Shown one piece after another: positions 55,389-64,000 of a stretch of DNA of 64,000 bases (position 1 is its first letter; each line of letters starts with the position of its first letter). The stretch comes from Eunapius fragilis (Eukaryota; Porifera; Demospongiae; Spongillida; Spongillidae). The translations under genes were made by a program, and so were the position numbers. Below the pieces are notes generated by a model, which saw only the letters and a list, made by a program, of their open reading frames with translations, did not search any database and was not told where the DNA came from. The stretch lies in the NCBI GenBank assembly GCA_963681505.1, contig OY811975.1, positions 7,121,490 through 7,185,489 on the forward strand, given 5' to 3'.

Positions 55389-55988
55389 ATGGCAGAAGAA
55401 GGATTGCGGCTTTTACAAGAGCAAATCGCAGGATTACGGAACGATCTTATCAGACGCCAGGAGGAGGCCCTGAGCCAAGCACGGAGAGTCCGTAAGGAGC
55501 GCCCCCACATTTTCAGGCGGCCGGGCAACGAATCTCAGTACGCGTTCGCGGAGAAGATGTTGGAGCACATCGACAGCGCAATCCAGTTTCTGGATCAGGA
55601 AGGGCGTACTGAAGATCTGCGGAGGGAACTGGAGGAGGTGCGAACAATGCTGGCAGAGAGGCAGAGGATGATAAAGCTGGCGGATCGGTCAGAATTGGGC
55701 TGGGCAGTGGTGGCGGAATACGAGGCAGACGAATTGGCCAATAATTCGGAGGATGAGAGGAAGATAGCACGTGCGGAGAGGGAGGCGGAGAAGAAGGTGG
55801 TGAAGCGGAGGAGGCTACTTCCAGGAGGAGGTTCACTGAGCAGATCTCAAGGACTTAAGGCGAGCACTACTGCGTCAGTGATGCCACGACCGGTGGGTCC
55901 ATGCTTTGGTTGTGGCGAAATGGGACATCTTAGGCGCTACTGTCCGAAAATAGCCGGTCCGGAGGCCAGTGGTGGTGGTTCGGAGTGA
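55389..55988 (+). CDS. Gag-like protein with CCHC zinc knuckle
   Basis: I choose ATG at 55389, 13 bases after the left repeat; 199 residues. The N-terminal half is a long charged coiled-coil (GLRLLQEQIAGLRNDLIRRQ, KMLEHIDSAIQFLDQEG, LREL-type heptads), then DRSELGWAVVAEYEADELA, a basic patch (KKVVKRRR) and one zinc knuckle (CFGCGEMGHLRRYC) near the end. The frame is intact. This layout is seen in Gag-like ORFs of tyrosine-recombinase (DIRS/Ngaro type) retroelements of marine animals, but that link is from memory. No polymerase or recombinase follows. Confidence 0.6.
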   Translation: MAEEGLRLLQEQIAGLRNDLIRRQEEALSQARRVRKERPHIFRRPGNESQYAFAEKMLEHIDSAIQFLDQEGRTEDLRRELEEVRTMLAERQRMIKLADRSELGWAVVAEYEADELANNSEDERKIARAEREAEKKVVKRRRLLPGGGSLSRSQGLKASTTASVMPRPVGPCFGCGEMGHLRRYCPKIAGPEASGGGSE

Positions 55989-56547
55989 GAGGTATCAGCG
56001 TTTAATTGGTGTGTTGTTGTTACATGTATTTACCGGGTGATTAATCATGTTCGTTATTGGCAATTGCATGAAGTTTATTGTACCGATATATAGGGATAGT
56101 AGTTGGCTGTGCTTTATCAAAGAATGCGGTTGAGTTAGCAGTTCTGGCGTTAAGGCCAAATCAATATGTTATGTTGCATAAGGGGCAAAAGCGGTATGCC
56201 CGTCGAGGTTATGTATGTAACAGATGCCTGTTAAGGCAAAAGAGGTATGTAAAAAAAAATAAAATAATAATTAAAAAAAAAAAAGAAGCCTGTTGAGGCA
56301 AAAGTGGTGTGTAAGGGTGGAAATTGGATGCTTGTTGAAGCTATGTATTTAAAAGAGCCATGCCTGTTGAGGCTGAGGCAGTAGTGTGTGTTTAACAAAG
56401 ATGCCTGTTTAGGCAAGTTGGTACGTAGAGGCCCGTTCTTTGGTACCTCTATGTGGCTACCAGTGACGTACATTACGGGCACCACGCCTATGTATACCTG
56501 ATGTTATGTGAATGGATCTGAGGGCGGAGCGTGTATAGAGGAAGGAG
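55989..56547. repeat. Degenerate tandem repeats, 3' part of the gag-only element
   Basis: Units of the type ATGCCTGTTGAGGCAAAAG, GGTATGTAA recur at least six times between 56150 and 56420, with A-rich interruptions near 56245-56285. Non-coding. Confidence 0.6.
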
Positions 56548-56823
56548 ATAACATTTTCTGTCGTTTGAGGAACGAATTAGACAGAAAATTTGCTCCTTGC
56601 AGTATACGGTGGGCGGAGCCCCAGGTGATGAGAGCAAAAAGGATCAGTAAGAAGTGTGAAGCGGGATTCGTGGAATGTGCTAAAAGGTCATGTGTGTGCA
56701 GTGATGTGTTGAATGACCATGTGCTTGCGTGCGCAACGATATTGTGTATATAAAGTGAGGGTTAGTGAGCAGGAAGCATTCTAGGTGTCCTGCACGTCAC
56801 TGGCGGGTTTTTTCTCAATATCG
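56548..56823 (+). repeat. Right 276-bp terminal direct repeat
   Basis: Same length and ends as 55101-55376. It is followed directly by integrase-derived sequence of the host transposon. Confidence 0.85.
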
Positions 56824-56869
56824 TATTTACTGATATTTGCAGTGCATTAATGTGTTTGCTCAAGTTTCA

Positions 56870-58000
56870 CAGGTAGGGTGCAGGTGAATCTTCAATATGG
56901 TGGGGTACCAATGCATCAAAAAAAAGGGAGTGAAGCCAGTTCAAGCCTGAACAGATGTCCTGTATGAAATATAAAAAGTATGCATTGCTTATTGTGTACA
57001 CATGTAACACTATTGCTTCATACCTGTAGCTGAACATAATTTTGTCAAGGTGCTGGTCCCAGTCATTTTGCTTCTCATTCACAACTTGAATCAGTGCATC
57101 TTTGAGTGTTTGATTGAACCTTTCGGTTAGCCCATTTGTCTGAGGATGATATGCACTGGCAACTCTGTGTTCAACCCCAGTTAGTTGTAGCAGATGATCA
57201 ACAACCTATATTGCATCCAGTATTTTGTATATAATTGTAATAAGCCGCACAGAGATACTCATAGAAAAAATAAATGCTACACACCTTGTAGCAAAATTCT
57301 GTTCCTTGATCAGATATCATTATATCTGGACAGCCATGACGAAGAAACAGATCTGCAAGGAATTCTGCCACATCAATAGATTCTTTCTTGGGAGAACCAC
57401 GCGCTTCAGGCCACTTTGAAAAATAATCTGTTACAACAATTGCGTACTTGTTACCATTTGGTGTGCAAGGCAGAGGTCCAATAAGATCAATTCCAATCTG
57501 TTTCCAGCTACTATTCGGAACTGGTACAGGATGTAACCCTTCAGCTGGGCGGTCAAATGTCCTCTTTGTTCTTTGGCAATGTTCGCATCGTCGTACCTGT
57601 GAACAAATAAAATTTCTTTCAAACTTATTATATTAGCACAAATATAACCGTACCCATTCCTTCACATCCTTCGTTATACCAGGCCAGAAATACTTCTGCG
57701 CTATCTTCGCTTGAGTCCTATCTCTACCTTCGTGATTTCCAGCTGGTCCTACATGGCATCCGTCAAATATCTGTCTTCTAGCTTTCATATCTTTTATCAC
57801 TAGGGTCATTTTTTGACTTGTTCTTGCTAACGCGAAACAATTGTCCATCCTTGACCCGATACTGTTTTGCTCTTTTGCGAATCACTCCCTTTTCCTGTTT
57901 GGTTGCATCTTTAGGATATTTTCCACTTACCAAATACTCAAGCGTAACATCATACATGCACCCTTCGTCGTCAGTCTCAGCTTCCATCTCAATCTCACCT
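56870..58000 (-). pseudogene. Ty3-type integrase with introns (Ginger-like)
   Basis: Exons on the minus strand: about 58000-57654, 57285-57596, 57024-57205, and from 56959 down to about 56870. Borders are GT/AG and phases fit. N-terminal part: YDVTLEYLVSGKYP. Then HHCC finger (CHVGPAGNHEGRDRTQAKIA...RRCEHCQ), and the D,D,E triad: GIDLIGPLP, MISDQGTEF, NGLTERFNQTLKDAL. All three catalytic residues are present. Lesions: an A-run frame change near 57811-57816 before the finger, and a TGA in the last exon just after RTSVQA. Sequence then ends near the inserted element. Host-domesticated integrase is the alternative; TIRs and TSD favour a transposon. Confidence 0.65.
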
Positions 58001-58204
58001 AGTTTTATCACTTTGAACACGAGGGTACCGAAAATCCGGAAGGGTGCCGAAAATTGGAGCCTAATATCCCAGGATATATGGAATGGGGTTCCAAATTTCC
58101 TAGGATATATGGAATGGGGGGGTACCAAATTAAGGGGTGCCGATTATTTTGTGACACCGGCGTGCATTGGCTTTTATGCTGCCCTTTCTTATATATATAG
58201 GCAT

Positions 58205-58475
58205 GTACACAGGAGATGAAGACAAAGGCTCTGTGTGGTTGAGCACAAGGCTATTAGGTGTCTCTGTCAGGGCTTGGTACAGCAACACTGCTGTAGACCA
58301 CGTCCCACTTGGCAGCTGGAGTCCTTTGTAAAGGTACATAAATCCTCCTATGCTGGTTGCCTCGTTTGAATGTGTAGAAAGGAGGCATTGTGCGAATTCG
58401 CTTTGTCTGCCCACACTGCAAAGTGACTCGCACTTGGGCTTCTTCAAGAGTTCTTGCGGGTCACTACTTGGCAAG
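58205..58475 (-). CDS. Possible exon of the unrecognised minus-strand gene
   Basis: The minus strand is open for about 95 codons: ELLKKPKCESLCSVGRQSEF, then GGFMYLYKGLQLPSGTWSTA and a C-terminal tail. It has a gene-like composition and lies downstream of the exons at 59.8-60.4 kb. No domain recognised. Confidence 0.3.
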
Positions 58476-58779
58476 CCAAAAGCAAGTAGCTATGCTCATG
58501 TACTGCATAACATCTAGTAATACTTTTGCTTGCACTCCATGCATGCAGGCTCATCCATGCCTTTACCTGTGCTGGCATGTTGCCATCTCAGTTCATGAAC
58601 TTTTGCAAGTTTGCAGAGATAGGTTAGGTAGCTTTGGCTTTATATTTGCTGATATACTTTTATTAACTCTAAGCTTCCATCACGAAACGGGATAGGCTGC
58701 AGACTTGATTGTCCTGTCCTTTCACCTGTCGCTTGCCCTATACTGCTTGTAACCTTTACTCAGATCTGATGAATAGGTA

Positions 58780-59130
58780 TCTTGGCATGTCATTTCGATA
58801 CATATGCTATCCACCCCTCCTGAGTTGTGATGGTCTATGACTTGTCTGAGGTCATCCACAAATGCCGCAGGTAGACATCCAGAATCTTTAATGTTGTTAT
58901 GTTTTTTTGGCAGCCACAGGTGTCAATTTCTGAATGGATATCCCTCTCTTTATATCTAAACAGTTCTTTTTAGAACTACCAGTATCAACATCAGATTTGC
59001 ATTGTCTGCACTGCATCCAAAAGCACAAATGACAGGCATTTGTGGTGTTGGTATTACTATCAAAGCAATTTCATCATATTTTCCCTGTAGACCTTGAACC
59101 AGTGGTTGCAGTTGTTCAATAGTATACTAT
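58780..59130 (-). pseudogene. Partial duplicate of exons of the unrecognised gene
   Basis: Positions 58780-58878 repeat 60339-60437 in the same orientation (99 bases, few differences), encoding FVDDLRQVIDHHNSGGVD on the minus strand. Upstream (58960-59030) a Cys-rich stretch QCRQCKSDVDTGSSKKNC is open and then stops. It looks like a partial tandem duplication of a gene segment. Confidence 0.45.
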
Positions 59131-59263
59131 ATGACACCGAAGCCTGCACTGGGACATTAGGAACTTGGTGAGTGGTGTGGCTTGAATGGACAGGGGGCTA
59201 CTATAGTGATGCCCTTTGTAAGCATAAACTGCGATTGATAATACTTGTCAAAATTGACTTATG

Positions 59264-59535
59264 CAATGGCGTAGGAAGGAGCTTAAAAGTGTGTGTGTGG
59301 GGGGGTCCCCCTTGCGATAGCCCAAATAGAAGCGGGGGGGGGGGGGGGTCCCCCTTGCAACGTAAGCTAAACCACTTATTAATAATTTAGGTAGTTAATT
59401 CACACATCGAAACATTCTGAGCAAAAGATAGGTTTCACTTGGTTTGTAATTTTTTAAAAAGTACTACTGGTGTAAAAGTTGGGGGGCAAATGCCCCCCCC
59501 CCCCCCCCCCTGCTCCCCCTTTTTCTACGCCACTG
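59264..59535. mobile_element. hAT-type MITE
   Basis: The left end CAATGGCGTAGGAAGG and the complement of the right end CAGTGGCGTAGAAAAAGG are hAT-like terminal repeats. The interior is dominated by G and C runs with GTCCCCCTTGC twice. No 8-bp duplication could be confirmed. Confidence 0.5.
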
Positions 59536-59819
59536 TTGTGTCTTGCCTTCATGATTTTATTAAGTAAAAAGTGTGTACGAAGTTTAAACTCCATACTCAT
59601 TTGTTTCCACAACTTTCCCTTAGCATGGATGGTATAATTTTGTGCTAATAATAACAAACATTCAAGAATCAGAGCATATTGGTCAGCAACATACATATAC
59701 AAATAAATGAATACACTTGATTGAATTTTTACATAAATGATGACCTATAACCTTTGTACGGAATGCCCACTGGATTTGGAAACCTGCTTCTGATTTCCTA
59801 TGTGGCAAAAAGATTATCA

Positions 59820-60440
59820 GTACACTATCTTTTAGGTTACATGTTTTACATTTTGTACACATTTTGGCATTATCTCTCTTCTGTCTGAAGGGTGCGTCAC
59901 CAATCCCTTCCTCATCAGGTATGTTGGATGGTTCCACAACCCCAGGTCTCTCAATACCTGCCAGAATTGCAGATATAGTCTGTATCTCTTTCTGTCATTG
60001 GCTAGGGACGAGGCAGCTCTCCCAGACAGGAACACTGGTGGCCGACGGATGATGCAGGGCCCAAACAGACAGTGAGGACAAGGAGGTTCATTCACAGTGC
60101 CGTCCATCATTGGTGAGTCTCCTCCTGGGTAACCTGATGGAGGAAGCCCACAAAGTGTATACTTGGGATGCTGTTGCTATGACAACCAAGCTGTTTACCT
60201 TTTGGTCGTTGCACTGAACAAGTATCTGAACTACCTTGGACTGGTAAGCCATCTTGGTGCCCTGTACTGCTGGAGTTGGCGGCAGGCACTTGAAAGGTAT
60301 CTTGGTGACTGGAGTTGGTGGCTGGCACTTGAAAGGTGTCTTGGCATGTCATTTTGATACATATGTTATCCACCCCTCCTGAGTTGTGATGGTCTATGAC
60401 TTGTCTGAGGTCAGCCACAAATGCCGCAGGTAGGCATCAG
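59820..60440 (-). CDS. Exons of an unrecognised gene (Cys-rich, W-rich)
   Basis: Exon at about 60440-60207: FVADLRQVIDHHNSGGVDN, then DTFQVPA twice and a Gln/Ser-rich stretch, ending at GTAAAC. Next exon starts after CCTCCATCAG near 60136: YPGGDSPMMDGT, then CPHCLFGPCIIRRPPVF, RYRLYLQFWQVLRDLGLWN, DRREIMPKCVQN. A family of similar proteins is familiar from marine-invertebrate genomes, often in many copies, but I cannot name a function. C-x-x-C pairs suggest zinc binding. Confidence 0.4.
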
Positions 60441-60941
60441 GTGGTACATTCAACCACAACCTTGTGTATGAATAGAAGATGTGTAGGAATGTGGTTGATC
60501 ACTAGTACATGTACATTGAGCCACAGATGAGTAAGAATGTGGTTGATTCTGGCTTGTGTATGAGTGTTTAATTTATTACTGTACATGTAAGTACTGCCTT
60601 GTTTACATTGCATTGGCTTCTATAGAAGGTGTTTACTTATTAATGACTAAATGGGTTTGCTAAATTGTGTGCCTTATAAAAAACATATCCTTACCTTTAT
60701 TCTAGGAATGGCACTAAATTCGGAAGACATATTGACTAAACCCGACTATAAAAAATTCCAGCACGTGCAGATGTGGTTTCAGATTACTAGTGAATGTGTC
60801 TGCTGGAATCAGGGCTTCTAAAGTTTTTCTTGCAATTGTTTACAGTGTATGTGTTTTTTGCTCGGTATACATTATGTACAAGACACAAGCCGTGCACAGG
60901 TCTGCTGGAATCCGTGCACAGGCCCAACGCAATTTCACATC
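60441..60941. other. Unassigned
   Basis: No recognisable exon or element end. Confidence 0.3.
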
Positions 60942-61056
60942 ATGACCGTAGTCTCGTCCCCAGACCCAGATTCCCAACAGCTGCGGGTGGATTACATCAC
61001 CGCTACGTGGAAAGTGGGTCTGGGAAATAAGAACGACGCACTTGTTCCGAGCGTCC
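60942..61056 (+). repeat. Short interspersed repeat, plus copy
   Basis: CATGACCGTAGTCTCGTCCC ... GTTCCGAGCGTCC. It recurs inverted at 62771-62885. Its translation (SLVPRPRFPTAAG) is a frequent false peptide in such genomes. Confidence 0.65.
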
Positions 61057-61497
61057 TTCAATGTTTATGTCCAAAAATAGTACGGCAATCTAAATTTAGA
61101 ACTAATCTCGCACAATTATAAAGCAATAAGCTAAGCGCTATCATTTCCGCATGAGCGTGTTATCTATCGTTGCAAGATATGCTTTTGGCCGTGCTGCTTC
61201 GGAGGACTGGTGTGCTCTCCTCTACCTTTTTCAGGCAGGGTATTTCAGAACTAGCTTGTAAGCAAGGCAAAAACTCCGATGAAGTCTCGGAAGGTTACGC
61301 CTGTATTAGCTGTTTTCGAGCAGTCAGCAGATATGTAATGCATATATCAGCTTGTGAACAAGCTTTCTGTATCACAGCCCGTGGAAGTGTTTGGAGAAGA
61401 CAGCTGAAACAGTGTGTCACTTTAACCCTTTCCAACTCCAAGTGCAATAACGAACAGCTCCATGACAACATTTTATTATCTCTATGCATAACCCACA

Positions 61498-61500
<3 letters not shown>
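61057..61500. other. Unassigned
   Basis: An open plus-strand stretch (61170-61500) has no domain and runs into the (CA)n tract. Confidence 0.3.

Positions 61501-61553
<53 letters not shown>
61501..61553. repeat. (CA)n microsatellite
   Basis: About 25 CA units. Confidence 0.95.
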
Positions 61554-61556
<3 letters not shown>

Positions 61557-62034
61557 TTAAGGCTGCACACATATTGTGCCTACACACAACCTTTTCCTCC
61601 CTCTGATGCAGTCTGGGGATGTGATTCCTTATATCCATATCAGGCTCAGGGACTGGTGTTATCTCTTCATGTGAAGCGGCCGACTAAATAGGATTACAGG
61701 ATGGCACACTAAGCTTTTGCTTAATACACCTTTCTCTCATAGGTTCCATCTGCTTCACTGCTCGCTTGGAAAGCTGTGAACGTTTCTTGATTCAGTCCAT
61801 AGAGGGTTGGGAGAGGCATGGTGAATTCCTTGGGTGTGGCCAGTCCATAGGTCTGCTGAGATCGCTCCAGTTCCGGGCATTAGAAAATGGCCATGTATAG
61901 TATAAACCAGTCACATGGGTGCAAACCACTCACATGTGACCATTTATATGGTGCAAAGTATGGCACCAAAGGCATCCTTCTCCACGTTGTGTGCCCACAA
62001 TGGCACCCTTGAACACGTTCCCAGCAAAAAGTTC

Positions 62035-62220
62035 TTGCACAACATTATTGGGCAAGATGGCCAAGATCTTGCCCAAGAGGCCAAGATCTTGCCCAGGATC
62101 TTGCCCAAGATCTTGGACAAGATCCTGGCAGCCAATCTTGGCATCTTGGACAAGATCTTGGGCAAGTCTTGGGCAAGTTAGGGCAAGTCTTGGGCAAGAT
62201 CTCTTGCCCAAGAACTTTTT
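62035..62220. repeat. Tandem repeat of CTTGGGCAAG/CTTGCCCAAG motifs
   Basis: Units such as AAGATCTTGCCCAAG and its inverse recur about a dozen times. They are self-complementary, so the stretch can fold on itself. Both ends carry an AAAAAGTTCTTG or CAAGAACTTTTTGCTGGGAA block that is mirrored, suggesting a small inverted-repeat element (about 62018-62230). Confidence 0.65.
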
Positions 62221-62229
62221 GCTGGGAAT

Positions 62230-62580
62230 TAATTAATTGTGCACCCACAATGGCATCCTTTCCACGTTGTGCGCCCACAATGGCATCCTTGTCCATGTTG
62301 TGCGCCCACAATGGCTGTCCACGTTGTGCGCCCACAATGGCTGTCCACGTTGTGCGCCCACAACGGCTGTCCACGTTGTGCGCCCACACCGGCTGTCCAC
62401 GTTGTGCGCCCACAATGGCTGCCCACGTTGTGCGCCCACAATGGCTGCCCACGTTGTGCGCCCACAATGGCACCCATGTCCACGTTGTGCGTGGCGCCCT
62501 TGTCATGTTGTGCGCCCACAATGGCATCCTTGTCCACGTTGTGCGCCCACAATGGCGCCCTTGTCATGTTGTGCGCCAGC
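62230..62580. repeat. Minisatellite, 26-bp core unit with longer variants
   Basis: The core CCACGTTGTGCGCCCACAAT followed by GGCTGT or GGCATCCTTGT repeats about 12 times. One unit also stands at 61990, left of the neighbouring array. All six frames stay largely open, which is a result of the repeat and not of coding. Confidence 0.9.
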
Positions 62581-62770
62581 CTAGCTCATCCTAGCCTTTG
62601 AACCGCACGCAAAAAAACCTCCTCAATACGTGTATCTTGCTCGCACATTCCCACTTCGATGTCTAATTGAACCACACCTTCCACTTGAAATCAGGTAATC
62701 AGCAACTAGCATGTATTGTTTTGGTTACGTCAGCGTCATTACGTATGTACACATCCGTCTCAATGTTTTG

Positions 62771-62885
62771 GGACGCTCGGAACAAGTGCGTCGTTCTTAT
62801 TTCCCAGACCCACTTTCCACGTAGCGGTGATGTAATCCACCCGCAGCTGTTGGGAATCTGGGTCTGGGGACGAGACTATCATGAC
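62771..62885 (-). repeat. Short interspersed repeat, minus copy
   Basis: Inverted copy of 60942-61056 with few changes. Confidence 0.65.
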
Positions 62886-63650
62886 CGAACAATTCATTTG
62901 GGTACATATGATATGGAAATGCCAAGGTATAGGAACTATCAAAAGGCGATAGAAATTCGGTCATGAAGCACATCGAAAATGGATGCCACATTGACAACGG
63001 TGAACCCACGAATGTTTGCAGGTCTTTGTCATGCGCGCACGTGATAATTTACCTTCGAGCCAAGCTCACCTTTGAAACTGACTTAAAGCCTCACAGAGCT
63101 TGCAACAGTGATCACTATAGTACGCTATGTTTGTTTTGTTCGTTTATACCTGGCCTGGGTGATGGTAATATAAGAAGGCGTAAGAGTAAGAGAGACGTAT
63201 GCGATTTACAGCGCACATCGTTACCGCTTCAAGTAACTGTTCTAGTACTCGGTGAACAGATTCGACGATGAAAGTAAAAGTCTATATAGGATCAGTCGAG
63301 ACTCAGTACAATGAACTAGGCCTATATAGTACTCGCACGTCCTGTTGTAGCGCACACGTACGTGTGGCATGGATCGCAGAGAACTCGATCACGATCGGCC
63401 TATACTGGTGTATTTCTTTTGTGAAAAGCTACATAGATAAGCAATTGCCTCTGTGTTTTTTGGTCCAAAAAGTAACAGGGTAACCGATTGAAAACGCAAG
63501 TACAAAACGACCAACCTTTCGCCATTTAGTCATGACGTATTTGAGGAAAGTCCCCGAGCAGTCTAGCGCCTTTTATAGCGGGTTCTGCGCATCGGTTCGC
63601 GCAGCGCAATCGTAACTATTTACGTGGCAACTTCTCCTTTAACTACAACG
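62886..63650. other. Unassigned
   Basis: No recognisable exon or repeat. Confidence 0.3.
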
Positions 63651-63654
63651 ACAG

Positions 63655-64000
63655 TAATTAAGTCGCGGCTGTTAAGGAAATACAAACGCTGCTGACCTTG
63701 AATACTGTAATGGTATGCATATGCCTCATTGAATAGGCCTTAATCAAAACAACCAAACGATGTCATTGTCGTTAAGGAAATACTGTAATGGCTATGCATA
63801 TGTATCATTAAATAGGCCTTAACCAAAGCAACCATGCAGACGAAGTCGTTGTCGTTAAGGTAATACGTTTCTACTAACTTCTTAATGAAATATATATACG
63901 CCTATTTTTGGCATAACCAATGCAATGCGGCACTGAATTTGAATTGGCCTGAACCAAAACAACCAAACAAAGTCGTTGTCGTTAATTATGGAAATACTGT
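63655..64000. repeat. Degenerate tandem repeat, unit about 85-110 bp, runs off the window
   Basis: Blocks GTCGTTGTCGTTAAGG, GGAAATACTGTAATGG and AATAGGCCTTAA...AACCAAACAAAG recur three to four times with divergence. Confidence 0.65.

Larger units (their letters stand above)
54724..58156. mobile_element. Ginger-like DNA transposon (TIRs, CCGG duplication)
   Basis: The left end TGTCACAGG...GGCACCCC is mirrored by the right end (complement TGTCACAAAATAATCGGC). Both are flanked by CCGG (54720-54723 and 58157-58160), a 4-bp target duplication. The subterminal regions on both sides hold tandem GGCACCCC or GGTACCCC motifs. It carries a Ty3-type integrase gene with introns on the minus strand and no LTR, RT or Gag of its own, the layout of Ginger elements. 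Total 3433 bases, of which 1723 belong to the inserted direct-repeat element. Confidence 0.65.

Noticed and set aside
62045-62601. Six overlapping open frames of 68-160 codons on both strands
   Set aside because: All overlap the 26-bp minisatellite and the CAAG array; no composition or domain supports coding.
60942-62885. A single 1.9-kb TIR transposon bounded by the two inverted 115-bp repeats
   Set aside because: Each copy is complete in itself with its own flanks and the interior is unrelated repeats, so two separate insertions are more likely.

Overview
The window is animal genomic DNA, most probably from a marine invertebrate. A sponge or cnidarian-like genome is my inference. Support comes from spliceosomal introns with GT/AG borders, a NIDO plus fibronectin-III (FN3) gene with phase 1-1 exons, a BEN-domain gene, and a very dense mix of Ty3, LINE, pogo, piggyBac-like and Ginger-like elements, hairpin MITEs and microsatellites. 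The species cannot be named from sequence alone. No bacterial operon, CRISPR array, rRNA or tRNA gene was recognised.

Left half (1-30.3 kb): one minus-strand gene spans about 29 kb. Exon 1 (signal peptide, start of NIDO) is at 30.1-30.3 kb, NIDO exons are at 19.5 and 12.3 kb, and FN3 exons are at 12.0 and 1.5 kb. It probably continues off the left edge. Its introns hold most of the mobile DNA. The long intron 1 holds a nearly intact Ty3 element with 103-bp LTRs, sitting in one arm of a 1.5-kb foldback element. Intron 2 holds a TTAA-flanked piggyBac-like element filled by a 2.8-kb minisatellite. Intron 4 holds LINE fragments, a TIR element of about 760 bp and a hairpin MITE carrying a nested 1.4-kb TIR element.

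Middle (30.3-50 kb): an orphan exon; a LINE 3' fragment enclosed by inverted repeats; and a head-to-head inverted duplication of an unrecognised gene around a Ty3 3' fragment, with the left copy more open and the right copy broken. Then come a Tnp2-like transposase remnant, a compact plus-strand BEN-domain gene, and a pogo/CENP-B-type DNA-binding ORF with four in-frame 51-bp duplications.

Right part (50-64 kb): the first exon of a plus-strand gene is followed by a complete but mutated minus-strand Ty3 element (5-bp TSD). Next to it lies a Ginger-like DNA transposon (CCGG target duplication, intron-containing Ty3-type integrase), into which a gag-only direct-repeat retroelement has inserted. 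The last 6 kb hold duplicated exons of an unrecognised minus-strand gene, small MITEs and two minisatellites.

Overall the host genes are few and intron-rich, and the introns act as a stack of nested insertions. In several places the order of events can be read from the window alone: empty site in a paralogous arm, TSDs, and interrupted hairpins.
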